From positions 1-64,000 of the forward strand of contig NZ_JAJSBI010000017.1 of the NCBI RefSeq assembly GCF_021261325.1: 64,000 nucleotides of DNA, read 5' to 3'. The stretch comes from Streptomyces guryensis. Lineage in GTDB: Bacteria > Actinomycetota > Actinomycetes > Streptomycetales > Streptomycetaceae. Position 1 is the first letter of the stretch, and the number at the start of each line of letters is the position of its first letter. The notes under the pieces are model-generated. The model was not told where the DNA came from, ran no database searches, and saw nothing but the letters and a program-made list of their open reading frames with translations. The translations under genes were made by a program, and so were the position numbers. Positions 25,206 to 33,675 of the stretch are shown one piece after another.

Positions 25206-25370
25206 CGGTACGGTCTCGTGGATATTGACGACGGGACAGCGGAAGCCGGTGGAATTCCGGCACGGTCGCGCCACTGTATGCCGGGCACGCACCTTGAGTG
25301 CGCGCCGGGCGAGTCAGACCCGCTCCGTCGTCGCGTGCACCACCGAGACGGGACGCGAGTTCCCCAGGAG
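25206..25370 (+). promoter_or_regulatory. Cobalamin riboswitch upstream of cbtB-cbtA
   Basis: The conserved cobalamin-aptamer core is visible: GGAAGCCGGTGGAATTCCGG (25241-25260), GCCACTG at 25270-25276, and GAGTCAGACCCG at 25311-25322, in the usual order and spacing. The ribosome site (AGGAGGG at 25366) lies just past the aptamer, nine bases before the cbtB ATG, so adenosylcobalamin binding probably lowers cbtB translation. This fits a cobalt uptake operon shut off when B12 is enough. Confidence 0.9.
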
Positions 25371-25378
25371 GGCCTGCC

Positions 25379-25600
25379 ATGGCGCAGTCTGTCGCTCAGC
25401 CGACCACCACCCCCACCGCCGTACCGGCAAAGCTGCCGATCGGCGCGATCGTCCCCTGGGCGGTCTTCTTCGGCATCCTGATGCTGGTTCTGCTCTACTT
25501 CGTCGGCGCCGAGCAGGGCGCCACCTCCGTGATGAACGGGGACAACGTCCACGAGTGGGTGCACGACGCCCGCCACCTGCTCGGTTTCCCCTGCCACTGA
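25379..25600 (+). CDS. cbtB: CbtB, small subunit of a cobalt transporter
   Basis: A 73-residue protein with one membrane segment (GAIVPWAVFFGILMLVLLYF, about residues 23-42) and a histidine-rich end HEWVHDARHLLGFPCH typical of CbtB, thought to offer metal ligands. The ATG at 25379 follows a strong ribosome site at the edge of the riboswitch. cbtA begins 25 bases downstream. Confidence 0.93.
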   Translation: MAQSVAQPTTTPTAVPAKLPIGAIVPWAVFFGILMLVLLYFVGAEQGATSVMNGDNVHEWVHDARHLLGFPCH

Positions 25601-25625
25601 GGGCGGCGAGAGAACACGAACGCCC

Positions 25626-26381
25626 ATGAACTCGGCAACCGTCCGCAACCTCCTGGTGCGCGGCATGTTCGCGGGACTCGCCGCGGGCCTGCTCGCCCTC
25701 GTGGTCGCCTACTTCCTCGGTGAACCGCGCGTCGACGCGGCCATCGCCTACGAGGAGGCGCACTCCCACGAGCACGGCGTGGAAGCCGTCAGCCGCACGA
25801 TGCAGTCCACCGCGGGCCTGTCCACCGGTGTCCTCGTCTACGGCGTCGCGTTCGGCGGCATCGCCGCCCTCGCGTACTGCTTCGCGCTCGGCCGCATCGG
25901 CCGCTTCGGGCCGCGCGCGAGCGCGTTGCTCCTGGCGGCCGCCGGTCTGATCACCGTGTATGTCGTGCCGTTCCTGAAGTACCCGGCCAACCCGCCGTCC
26001 GTCGGCGACCCCGGCACCATCGGCAGACGCACCACCCTGTACTTCCTGATGGTGGTGCTGAGCGTGCTGCTGGCCGTCGCCACCGTCATCCTGGGCAAGC
26101 GCCTCGCACCGCGCCTCGGCAACTGGAACGCGACGCTCGCCGCGGGCGCGTTCCTCGTCCTCGCCATCGGTCTCGCGTACGCGTTCCTGCCGTCCTTCGA
26201 CGAGGTCCCCAAGGACTTCTCCGCCACCCTGCTCTGGGAGTTCCGACTGGCGGCCCTGGCCGTCCAGTTGACCCTGTGGACCTCTTTCGGGCTGGTCTTC
26301 GGGGCGCTGGCGGAGCGGGTGCTCGTCCCGAAGCAGGTGCGGGCGAAGGGCGCCACCCGGGCAACTCCCGTCGCCCACTGA
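25626..26381 (+). CDS. cbtA: CbtA, membrane subunit of a cobalt transporter
   Basis: A 251-residue membrane protein with about six segments, starting NLLVRGMFAGLAAGLLALVV and including the extracytoplasmic histidines of EEAHSHEHGVE near residue 45. CbtA with CbtB forms a predicted cobalt uptake system controlled by B12 riboswitches in many bacteria. The operon ends at a perfect hairpin 20 bases after the stop. Confidence 0.93.
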   Translation: MNSATVRNLLVRGMFAGLAAGLLALVVAYFLGEPRVDAAIAYEEAHSHEHGVEAVSRTMQSTAGLSTGVLVYGVAFGGIAALAYCFALGRIGRFGPRASALLLAAAGLITVYVVPFLKYPANPPSVGDPGTIGRRTTLYFLMVVLSVLLAVATVILGKRLAPRLGNWNATLAAGAFLVLAIGLAYAFLPSFDEVPKDFSATLLWEFRLAALAVQLTLWTSFGLVFGALAERVLVPKQVRAKGATRATPVAH

Positions 26382-26401
26382 TCGGTTCCGTCACCTCACT
26401 C

Positions 26402-26438
26402 GGGAAAGGGCCCCGGTCGACGACCGGGGCCCTTTCCC
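26402..26438 (+). terminator. Perfect 18-bp stem terminator after cbtA
   Basis: GGGAAAGGGCCCCGGTCG at 26402-26419 pairs without a mismatch with 26421-26438, leaving a one-base centre (in practice a 3-5 base loop). It follows the cbtA stop by 20 bases. A T-run is absent, as usual for high-GC actinobacteria. Confidence 0.85.
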
Positions 26439-26461
26439 TGCCCCTCGCCATTCCCAATTTC

Positions 26462-26475
26462 TGAAACACGTTCTA
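26462..26475. promoter_or_regulatory. KstR-like operator upstream of the acyl-CoA dehydrogenase gene
   Basis: TGAAACACGTTCTA fits the published mycobacterial KstR pattern TNNAACNNGTTNNA at all fixed positions and stands 44 bases before the start of an acyl-CoA dehydrogenase gene. KstR represses sterol and fatty-acid catabolism genes. No kstR gene is in the window, so this rests on the motif and the type of gene. Confidence 0.45.
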
Positions 26476-26518
26476 CGGTGTGCGCCGTCAGGACCGGCCT
26501 GGGAAGCCTGGAGGCGCC

Positions 26519-27697
26519 GTGCATCTCGAATACACGCCCGAGCAGCAGCGGCTGCGCACCGAACTGCGCTCGTACTTCGCCGACCTGGTGCCGGACAACG
26601 CCTACGCCCGGCACGGCGACCCCGCCGCCCAGAAACGCTTCTACCGCGAGACCATCCGGCGCCTGGGGTCGGACGGCTGGCTCGGCGTGGGCTGGCCGAA
26701 GGAGTACGGCGGGCGCGGGCTGACCGCCATGGAGCAGTTCATCTTCTTCGACGAGGCCGCCCAGGCGGGCGTACCGCTGCCCCTGATGGCGCTGAACACG
26801 GTCGGTCCGACGATCATGCAGTTCGGCACGGAGGAGCAGAAGGCGTATTTCCTGCCGAAGATCCTCGCCGGCGAGATCGACTTCGCGATCGGCTACAGCG
26901 AGCCCGACGCGGGCACGGATCTCGCGTCTCTGAAGACGCGCGCCGTGCGGGACGGCGACGAGTACGTCGTCAACGGGCAGAAGATCTGGACGACCAACGG
27001 TGACACCGCGGACTGGGTGTGGCTGGCCACCCGCACCGACCCGGACGCGCCGCCCCACAAGGGCATCACCATGCTCCTCGTCCCCACCACCGACCCCGGC
27101 TACTCCTGCACCCTCATCAACACCCTCGCCTCCCACGACACCACCGCCAGCTACTACGAGAACATCCGCGTTCCCGTCTCCCGCCGCGTCGGCGCCGAGA
27201 ACCAGGGCTGGCGGCTGATCACCAACCAGCTCAACCACGAGCGCGTCACCCTCGCCGCCCACGGCACCATGGCCATCCGCGCCCTGCAGGACGTGCAGCG
27301 CTGGGCGACGGAGACCAAGCTCGCCGACGGCCGCCGGGTGATCGACCTGCCCTGGGTACGCCGCCGCCTCGCCCAGACCCACACCAGGCTCGACGCGATG
27401 AAGCTCCTCAACTGGCGCATGGTGCACGCCGTCCAGAACGGCACCCTCGCCCCGCAGGACGCCTCCGCGGTCAAGGTCTACGGCTCCGAGGCGCGCCGGG
27501 ACGCCTACGCCTGGCTGATGGAGATCGTCGGTGCGGCGGGAGCGCTGAAGGAAACCTCGGCGGGCGCGGTGCTCCACGGCGAACTGGAGCGCGGCTACCG
27601 TTCCGCCGTGATCTTCACCTTCGGCGGCGGCAACAACGAGATCCAGCGGGAGATCATCTCGTGGATCGGTCTGGGGATGCCGAGGGTACGGCGTTAG
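26519..27697 (+). CDS. Acyl-CoA dehydrogenase
   Basis: An FAD enzyme that introduces the alpha-beta double bond in acyl-CoA thioesters. The 392-residue product has the N-terminal helical domain (EYTPEQQRLRTELRSYFADL), the FAD/substrate motif IGYSEPDAGTDLASLKTRA, VVNGQKIWTTNGDTADW, and the C-terminal helical domain ending IIGWIGLGMP-like (ISWIGLGMPRVRR). The GTG at 26519 has GGAG eight bases upstream; a longer frame lacks one. The sequence resembles ACADs of sterol and branched-chain catabolism, which often act as heteromers, but the substrate cannot be told. Nine bases separate it from the next gene. Confidence 0.9.
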   Translation: MHLEYTPEQQRLRTELRSYFADLVPDNAYARHGDPAAQKRFYRETIRRLGSDGWLGVGWPKEYGGRGLTAMEQFIFFDEAAQAGVPLPLMALNTVGPTIMQFGTEEQKAYFLPKILAGEIDFAIGYSEPDAGTDLASLKTRAVRDGDEYVVNGQKIWTTNGDTADWVWLATRTDPDAPPHKGITMLLVPTTDPGYSCTLINTLASHDTTASYYENIRVPVSRRVGAENQGWRLITNQLNHERVTLAAHGTMAIRALQDVQRWATETKLADGRRVIDLPWVRRRLAQTHTRLDAMKLLNWRMVHAVQNGTLAPQDASAVKVYGSEARRDAYAWLMEIVGAAGALKETSAGAVLHGELERGYRSAVIFTFGGGNNEIQREIISWIGLGMPRVRR

Positions 27698-27706
27698 CCT
27701 GCAGGG

Positions 27707-28564
27707 GTGACGGGCATCCAGACCGGCGACCCCGGGCTCTTCGGCCCGTCCTCGGTTACCTGGCAGATGCACGGCGACCCGATGATGTGGGTCGCCGGCG
27801 TCCGCGCGCTCTACCTCCAGGCGCTGCATCCGCGGGCGGTGCGCGGCGTCATGCAGAACTCGGACTTCCGACGCGATGCCTGGGGCCGGTTGATGCGCAC
27901 CGCCAACTTCGTCGGCACCACCACCTACGGCACCACCGAGGCCGCCGAACGGGCCGGTGCCCGCGTCCGGAAGATCCACACCATGCTGTCGGCGACCGAC
28001 CCGGACACGGGGGAGCGCTACGGGGTCGACGAACGGGACCTGCTGCTGTGGGTGCACTGCGCCGAGATCGACTCCTATCTTCAGGTCGCGCGCCGCTCCG
28101 GCTTCCCCCTCACGGACGCGCAGGCCGACCGCTACATCGGAGAACACCGCGTCAGCGCCCGCCTGGTGGGCCTCGATCCCGACGTCGTACCCGCCGACCA
28201 GGAGGAGATGGCCGCCTACTTCGACAAGGTACGGCCCGAACTCGCCGTCGGACCCGAGGCACGCGAAGTGGACGACTTCCTGCTCCGCCCGCCGACGCAC
28301 CCCCTCCTCGTCCCCGCGCGCGAGGTGCTGTGGCGGCGCGTGGCCCGACTGGCGTACGCCGCCCTGCCGCCGTACGCCCACGAGTTGTACGGCAGACCCG
28401 CTCCGAAACCCGCCACCGTCACCCTGCAACTGCGTGCCACAGGCACCCTGCTTCGCTGCATTCCCGCACGTCTGCGCTGGCAACTCCCGCCCAAACACAT
28501 CCTGCGCGCCATGTCACGGCTCGGCCCCGGCTCCCGCCCGGCACCGTACAAACTCGGACGATAG
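27707..28564 (+). CDS. Oxygenase MpaB-family (DUF2236) protein
   Basis: A 285-residue member of the MpaB/latex-clearing-protein-like DUF2236 family, heme proteins that can cleave C-C bonds or have lost that activity. Visible conserved parts are GDPMMWVAGVRALYLQALHP (near residue 23, with the family His), FVGTTTYGT, and the heme-near LLLWVHCAEIDSYLQVARR. No signal peptide is seen, so it is cytoplasmic. It starts at GTG 27707, nine bases after the dehydrogenase, and was probably co-transcribed with it. Confidence 0.88.
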   Translation: MTGIQTGDPGLFGPSSVTWQMHGDPMMWVAGVRALYLQALHPRAVRGVMQNSDFRRDAWGRLMRTANFVGTTTYGTTEAAERAGARVRKIHTMLSATDPDTGERYGVDERDLLLWVHCAEIDSYLQVARRSGFPLTDAQADRYIGEHRVSARLVGLDPDVVPADQEEMAAYFDKVRPELAVGPEAREVDDFLLRPPTHPLLVPAREVLWRRVARLAYAALPPYAHELYGRPAPKPATVTLQLRATGTLLRCIPARLRWQLPPKHILRAMSRLGPGSRPAPYKLGR

Positions 28565-28625
28565 CTCGCCATACTGGACGAGCCAGGGGCGGGCGGGGCG
28601 AGAAGTTCGGGGGCGATCGCAGCAG

Positions 28626-30866
28626 ATGGGGGACAGCAGGCTGATCCAGGGCCGGTACCGGCTGCTCGACCTGATCGGGCGGGGCGGCATGGGCGAGGTG
28701 TGGCGATCGCGCGACGAGTCGCTCGGCCGTCATGTCGCCGTGAAGTGCCTCAAGCCCCTCGGCCCGCACCACGACCAGTCCTTCACCCGGGTCCTCAGGG
28801 AACGCTTTCGCCGCGAGGCCCGGGTGGCCGCCGCCCTCCAGCACCGCGGGATCACCGTCGTCCACGACTTCGGCGAGTCCGACGGCGTCCTCTACCTGGT
28901 CATGGAACTCCTGGAGGGCCGCAACCTCTCCCAGCTCCTGGAGGACAACAAGCACCACCCGCTGCCGGTCGGCGACGTCGTCGAGATCGCCGACCAGGTC
29001 GCCTCCGCCCTCGCCTACACTCACCAGCAGGGCATCGTGCACCGCGACCTGAAGCCCGCCAACATCATGCGGCTCGGCGACGGCACGGTGAAGATCTGCG
29101 ACTTCGGCATCGCCCGCCTCGGCCACGACATCGGCTTCACCTCCCGGCTGACCGGCACCGGCATCGCCATGGGCACCCCGCACTACATGTCGCCGGAGCA
29201 GATCGGCGGCTCCGAGGTCGACCAGCGCAGCGACCTGTACTCGCTGGGCTGCGTCCTGTACGAGATCGCCACCGGCGCACCGCCGTTCGACCTCGACGAC
29301 GCCTGGGCGATCCTCGTCGGCCACCGCGACACCCCGCCCCGGCCGCCGCGCAGCCGGCGGGCCGAACTCCCGGAGTACCTCGAGAAGATCATCCTGGACC
29401 TGCTGGCCAAGCTTCCCGACCAACGCCCGTACGACGCCCGGGAGTTGGGCCGCCGCATCAGCTCGGGCCGGACGACACCGGCGTACGTTCCGACCGTCGT
29501 GACCCCGCAGCCGGCGCTCCGACCGCCGGAGCGGGCCCCCTCCCGCGAGGCCCGGCTGCCGTCCTGGACCCGCGGTATGACCACCGGCCACAAGGCCACC
29601 GGCTCCGGCCTCGGCAGCACACCGCCGGACGCCGGAGCGGGCCTCACCGGCGAATGGATTCCACGGCCCGCCGACGGACGGAGGCAGGACCCGGCGCCCG
29701 ACCGGGCCCCCGCCCCCTCCGCCGCGGCACTCGCCGCCCTAGTGGGACGGCACAACGCCGGGCTCAGCCTGGGGCGCCTCGGCCGCTGGGCGGAGGCCTG
29801 CGAGGTGCACCGCGCGGTCGCCGCCGAACGCGCCCACCTGCTCGGCCCCGAGCACCCAGACACCCTCGCCAGCCGCTACGAGGCCGCCTTCACCCTCAGC
29901 CGCACCGGCCGTGCCGCCGACGCCTTGCAGGAGTACAAGTTCGTGGCCGCCGCGAGAACCGGCGCGCTGGGCGCCGACCACCCCGACACCCTCGCCGCCC
30001 GCCAGGAAATGGCCTACGTGCTGGGCCAGTTGGGCCGCCATTTCGACGCCCACCAGGTGTACACGTCCGTGCTCGCCGCACGGGAGCGCGGCATGGGTCC
30101 CGACCACCCCGACACCCTGCGCTGCCGCCACAACCTCGCCTTCAACCTCAGCAGACTCGGCCGCCTGGAGGACTCGTACCGCATGGCCTGCGACGTGGCC
30201 GCCGCCCGCGCCCGAGTGCTTGGCCCCGACCACCCGGACACCCTCGTCACTCGCTACGAGGTCGCCTACGCGCTCGGTCAGTTGGGCCGCTGGCCGGAGG
30301 CCCTGCAGACCTACCGCGAGGTCGCCGAGGCCCGCGCCCAGGCCCTCGGCCCCGACCACGCCGACACCCTCGCCGCCCGCTACGAGGTCGGCATCAGCCT
30401 CGGCCGCCTGGGCCGCAGCGCCGAGGCGCTCACCCTCTACCGCGACCTGATCGACGACCGCACCCGCGTCCAGGGCCCCACCCACCCCGAGACCCTGCGC
30501 GCCCGCCACGGCCTCGGCGTCAACCTCGGCCGTCTGGGCCGCTGGGAGGAGGCCCTCGCCGAGGCGCGCGACGTCTGCGCCATCCGCGAGCGCGTGCTGG
30601 GCCCCGAGCACCCCGACACCCTGGTCAGCCGCCGCGAGGTCGCCGTCGGTCTGGGCTGGCTGGGCCGCTGGACCGACGCCCTGACCGAGTACCGCCGAGT
30701 GGCCGCCGCCCGCGAACGCGTCCTGGGCTCCGACCACCCCGACACCCTCGCCAGCCGCAACGACGAGGCCCACTGCCTGGAACAGCTCGGCCGCGGCGCC
30801 GAGGCCGTCGAGCTGTACCGCCGGGTGGCGGTACTGCGTCAGCAGCGGGCGACGGGCGGGCGCTGA
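28626..30866 (+). CDS. Soluble Ser/Thr protein kinase with C-terminal TPR-like repeats
   Basis: A 746-residue Hanks-type kinase. The kinase domain (about residues 8-275) has RYRLLDLIGRGGMGEVW (glycine loop), VAVKCLK (ATP lysine), HRDLKPANIM (catalytic loop, from about 139) and DFGIARL (about 159), so it should be active. A proline/arginine linker follows and no membrane helix is seen, unlike PknB-type receptors. From about residue 380 come eight 42-residue TPR-like repeats with the signature LGR...EAL and LGPxHPDTLxxR, then a partial ninth. Such repeats normally bind partner proteins. A decayed further repeat lies after the stop codon. Confidence 0.93.
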   Translation: MGDSRLIQGRYRLLDLIGRGGMGEVWRSRDESLGRHVAVKCLKPLGPHHDQSFTRVLRERFRREARVAAALQHRGITVVHDFGESDGVLYLVMELLEGRNLSQLLEDNKHHPLPVGDVVEIADQVASALAYTHQQGIVHRDLKPANIMRLGDGTVKICDFGIARLGHDIGFTSRLTGTGIAMGTPHYMSPEQIGGSEVDQRSDLYSLGCVLYEIATGAPPFDLDDAWAILVGHRDTPPRPPRSRRAELPEYLEKIILDLLAKLPDQRPYDARELGRRISSGRTTPAYVPTVVTPQPALRPPERAPSREARLPSWTRGMTTGHKATGSGLGSTPPDAGAGLTGEWIPRPADGRRQDPAPDRAPAPSAAALAALVGRHNAGLSLGRLGRWAEACEVHRAVAAERAHLLGPEHPDTLASRYEAAFTLSRTGRAADALQEYKFVAAARTGALGADHPDTLAARQEMAYVLGQLGRHFDAHQVYTSVLAARERGMGPDHPDTLRCRHNLAFNLSRLGRLEDSYRMACDVAAARARVLGPDHPDTLVTRYEVAYALGQLGRWPEALQTYREVAEARAQALGPDHADTLAARYEVGISLGRLGRSAEALTLYRDLIDDRTRVQGPTHPETLRARHGLGVNLGRLGRWEEALAEARDVCAIRERVLGPEHPDTLVSRREVAVGLGWLGRWTDALTEYRRVAAARERVLGSDHPDTLASRNDEAHCLEQLGRGAEAVELYRRVAVLRQQRATGGR
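29775..30866 (+). repeat. Tandem 126-bp repeats coding for the TPR-like array
   Basis: Eight units of 126 bases plus a shortened ninth, each coding LGR(W/G/S)xEAL to GPxHPDTLxxR. Units differ by many substitutions but keep the frame and length exactly, as expected from repeated tandem duplication and selection. Confidence 0.85.
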
Positions 30867-30894
30867 CGGGTGTCGCGATTCTGGTGGCCGGTGG

Positions 30895-31107
30895 GCGCCC
30901 GGGCGGCCGTGGGCCTTGGTCGGCGGGGAGGGGGTCCGGTGGGTGGGCGCGAGTTCCGTGGTGTGGCTGCTGCCCGTGAGCATGTCCGGGGGCCCCGGCT
31001 ACCCGGCACGCTCGCCGGTCGCAACGAGGAGGCCCCTGTCTGGGGCAGCTCGGCCGCGGCGCCGAGCCCGTCGTGCGCCAGCAGCGCGCAGCGGACGGGC
31101 GCTGACC
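30895..31107 (+). pseudogene. Decayed duplicate of the last kinase repeats, after the stop codon
   Basis: This stretch aligns with 30632-30866, the last one and a half repeats of the kinase gene including its end. It reads AVGLG, then VAAAREHVRGPRLPGTLAGR and RNEEAP where the gene reads AVGLG, VAAARERVLGSDHPDTLASR and RNDEAH, and then the shared GGGCGCTGAC end. Scattered substitutions and small gaps remove the repeat pattern. It shows that the array was once longer or that its end was duplicated. Confidence 0.75.
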
Positions 31108-31159
31108 CCGTCGCCGTACACCCCTGGCCGCTGGCGATCATCGCGTGTTACCAAGAACC

Positions 31160-32728
31160 ATGGCTGCACACGAGGGACATCGGACATACGACGCCGTGAT
31201 CGTCGGCGGAGGCCACAACGGCCTGGTCGCCGCCGCCTACCTGGCCCGGGCCGGACGGTCCGTACTGGTCCTGGAGCGGCTGGACCACACCGGGGGCGCC
31301 GCCGTCTCCACCCGCCCGTTCGCCGGCGTGGACGCACGGCTGTCGCGCTACTCCTACCTGGTCAGCCTGCTGCCGAAGAAGATCGTGCGCGACCTCGGCC
31401 TCGACTTCCGCATCCGCGCCCGCACCGTCTCCTCGTACACCCCCGTGGAACGGGCCGGCCGCCCCACCGGACTCCTCGTCGGCGGCGGCGAGAGGCGCAC
31501 CCGGGAGGCCTTCGCCCGGCTCACCGGCTCCGACCGCGAGTACGAGGCCTGGCAGCGCTTCTACGGCATGACCGGCCGGGTCGCCGCGCGGGTCTTCCCG
31601 ACCCTCACCGAACCGCTCCCCGCCCGTGACGAACTGCGCCGCCGCATCGACGACGAGGAGGCCTGGCGGACGCTGTTCGAGGAGCCCGTCGGCGTCGCGG
31701 TCGAGGAACGTTTCGCCGACGATCTGGTGCGGGGTGTCGTCCTCACGGACGCCCTCATCGGCACCTTCGCCGACGCCCACGACCCGAGCCTGCGCCAGAA
31801 CCGCTGCTTCCTGTACCACGTGATCGGCGGCGGCACCGGCGCCTGGGACGTCCCGGTCGGCGGCATGGGCGCCCTGACCGACGCCCTGGCCACCGCCGCG
31901 CGGGACGCTGGCGCGGTCCTGGCCACCGGGCACGAGGCCGTACGCATCGACACCGACGGACGAGTCGCCGAGATCACCTTCCGCACGGCGGACGGAGAAG
32001 GCGTCGCAGCCGCCCGGTACGTCCTCGTGGGCGCCTCTCCTCAGGCCCTCGCCGAACTCACCGGCGACACGCCCCCGGCACCCGCCGAGGGTGCCCAGCT
32101 CAAGGTGAACATGCTCCTCAAGCGGCTGCCGAGGCTGCGCGACAGTTCCGTCGACCCGCGCGAGGCGTTCTCCGGCACCTTCCACATCGCCGAGGGCTAC
32201 GAACAACTCGCCGCCGCCCACGCCCAGGCCGCCTCCGGACAACTCCCCGCCGCACCGCCCTCGGAGATCTACTGCCACTCCCTCACCGACCCGACCATCC
32301 TCGCCCCCGACCTCGTCGACCAGGGCTACCAGACCCTCACCCTCTTCGGCCTGCACACCCCCGCCCGGCTCTTCGAGCGCGACAACGACTCCGTGCGCGA
32401 AGAACTCCTGAAGTCCACCCTCGCCCAACTCGACGCCCACCTCGCCGAACCCCTCGCCGACTGCCTGGCGGCCGACGCGGACGGCCGCCCCTGCATCGAG
32501 GCGAAGACCCCCCTCGACCTGGAGCGCGACCTGCGCCTGCCGGGCGGCAACATCTTCCACCGCGACCTGACCTGGCCCCACGCCCAGGACGGCACGGGCC
32601 GGTGGGGAGTGGAGACCCGGCACGCGAACGTACTGCTGTGCGGAGCGGGCGCGGTGCGGGGCGGCGGCGTGAGCGGGGTGCCCGGGCACAACGCGGCCAT
32701 GGCGGTACTGGAGGCGACGGGGGAGTGA
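31160..32728 (+). CDS. FAD-dependent oxidoreductase, phytoene desaturase-like
   Basis: A 522-residue flavoprotein with the dinucleotide-binding motif VIVGGGHNGLVAAAYLARAG (about residues 14-33), followed by VLVLERLDHTGGAA, and the C-terminal motif VLLCGAGAVRGGGVSGVPGH. This is the NAD(P)/FAD oxidoreductase group related to carotenoid desaturases and retinol saturases; the substrate is not known. ATG 31160 begins close to the Rossmann strand. The stop overlaps the start of a methyltransferase gene (GTGA), so the two products probably act on the same compound. Confidence 0.87.
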   Translation: MAAHEGHRTYDAVIVGGGHNGLVAAAYLARAGRSVLVLERLDHTGGAAVSTRPFAGVDARLSRYSYLVSLLPKKIVRDLGLDFRIRARTVSSYTPVERAGRPTGLLVGGGERRTREAFARLTGSDREYEAWQRFYGMTGRVAARVFPTLTEPLPARDELRRRIDDEEAWRTLFEEPVGVAVEERFADDLVRGVVLTDALIGTFADAHDPSLRQNRCFLYHVIGGGTGAWDVPVGGMGALTDALATAARDAGAVLATGHEAVRIDTDGRVAEITFRTADGEGVAAARYVLVGASPQALAELTGDTPPAPAEGAQLKVNMLLKRLPRLRDSSVDPREAFSGTFHIAEGYEQLAAAHAQAASGQLPAAPPSEIYCHSLTDPTILAPDLVDQGYQTLTLFGLHTPARLFERDNDSVREELLKSTLAQLDAHLAEPLADCLAADADGRPCIEAKTPLDLERDLRLPGGNIFHRDLTWPHAQDGTGRWGVETRHANVLLCGAGAVRGGGVSGVPGHNAAMAVLEATGE

Positions 32729-33504
32729 CCGGCTCGGCGCGGGACTTCTTCGACTCACTCGCCGCCGACTACCACCGCATCTTCCCCGACTGGGAAGCGA
32801 GCATGGCCCGCCAGGCCACGGCCCTCGACGCTCTCGTCCGCCGGGAACTCGGCCCCGGGCCGCGCAAGTTGCTCGACTGCGCCTGCGGGATCGGCACCCA
32901 GGCGATCGGGCTGGCGCGGGCCGGACACGACGTCGTCGGCAGCGACCTGAGCCCGGCGGCCACGACCCGTGCAGTGGCCGAGGCCGCGGCCCGCGGGGTC
33001 GTCCCCCCGGCCATGGCGGCGGACATGCGCCAACTTCCCTTCAGAAATGGGGAGTTCGACGCCGTCGTCTGTGCCGACAACTCACTCGCGCACCTGCTGA
33101 CCGCGCAGGACGTGGGCGCGGCCCTGGGTGACATGCGGCGGGTACTGAGAAGCGACGGGCTGCTTCTGCTCACGCTCCGTGATTACGACGAGCTCCGCAG
33201 GACCCGACCCGCGGCCGCTCCTCCGCAGGTGTCCCACGGCGCCGACGGCCGGTCGATCACCTTCCAGCTGTGGCACTGGCACGACGACGGCGAACGCTAC
33301 GACCAGGAGTACTTCCAGCTCGTGCCCGACGGTGAGGGGTGGGAGGTGCGTGTACGCCGCACGACCTCCTGGGCGCTGCCCCGCACCCAGGTGACCGACG
33401 CCGCGGCCGCGGCGGGCTTCGCCGACATCACCTGGCACGCTCCGGAGACCAGCGGCTACTACCAGCCCGTGCTGGCTGCGCGAGCGAGCCGGCGGAACAC
33501 ATGA
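32725..33504 (+). CDS. SAM-dependent methyltransferase
   Basis: A 259-residue class I methyltransferase. The SAM-binding motif I is KLLDCACGIGTQAIGLARAG (about residues 48-67), followed by VVGSDLSP and the motif FDAVVCADNSLAHLL. The start GTG overlaps the oxidoreductase stop by four bases. The target molecule is unknown; the pairing with an FAD oxidoreductase suggests tailoring of a small molecule or lipid. Confidence 0.88.
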   Translation: MTGSARDFFDSLAADYHRIFPDWEASMARQATALDALVRRELGPGPRKLLDCACGIGTQAIGLARAGHDVVGSDLSPAATTRAVAEAAARGVVPPAMAADMRQLPFRNGEFDAVVCADNSLAHLLTAQDVGAALGDMRRVLRSDGLLLLTLRDYDELRRTRPAAAPPQVSHGADGRSITFQLWHWHDDGERYDQEYFQLVPDGEGWEVRVRRTTSWALPRTQVTDAAAAAGFADITWHAPETSGYYQPVLAARASRRNT

Positions 33505-33515
33505 CTCCATTTTGA

Positions 33516-33532
33516 TCACTCAGTGTGAGTGA
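33516..33532. promoter_or_regulatory. Palindrome TCACTCA-GTG-TGAGTGA upstream of the GH16 gene
   Basis: Two perfect seven-base arms with a three-base centre lie about 143 bases upstream of the glycosidase ATG and 11 bases after the methyltransferase stop. The form suits a dimeric repressor; sugar-degradation genes in streptomycetes are often under such control. The regulator is unknown. Confidence 0.45.
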
Positions 33533-33675
33533 GATCTCGTTGAAGAGCAACGGCCCGTCCGCCTAGCCTTCGGGAGTCCTCCCGGGTGGCCTCAGCCGCC
33601 GGAACGCCGAGTCCTGCGGACGGGCCGTGCCGTACAAGCCGCCCTCTCGCAGGCGCTGTTGAGGAAGCCCCCACC

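Noticed and set aside
26396..28498. Minus-strand 700-codon frame opposite the acyl-CoA dehydrogenase and MpaB genes
   Set aside because: Shadow of two clear genes on the other strand.
29775..31107. CRISPR or satellite array because of the regular 126-bp spacing
   Set aside because: The units are in frame, code for TPR-like repeats and have no spacers.
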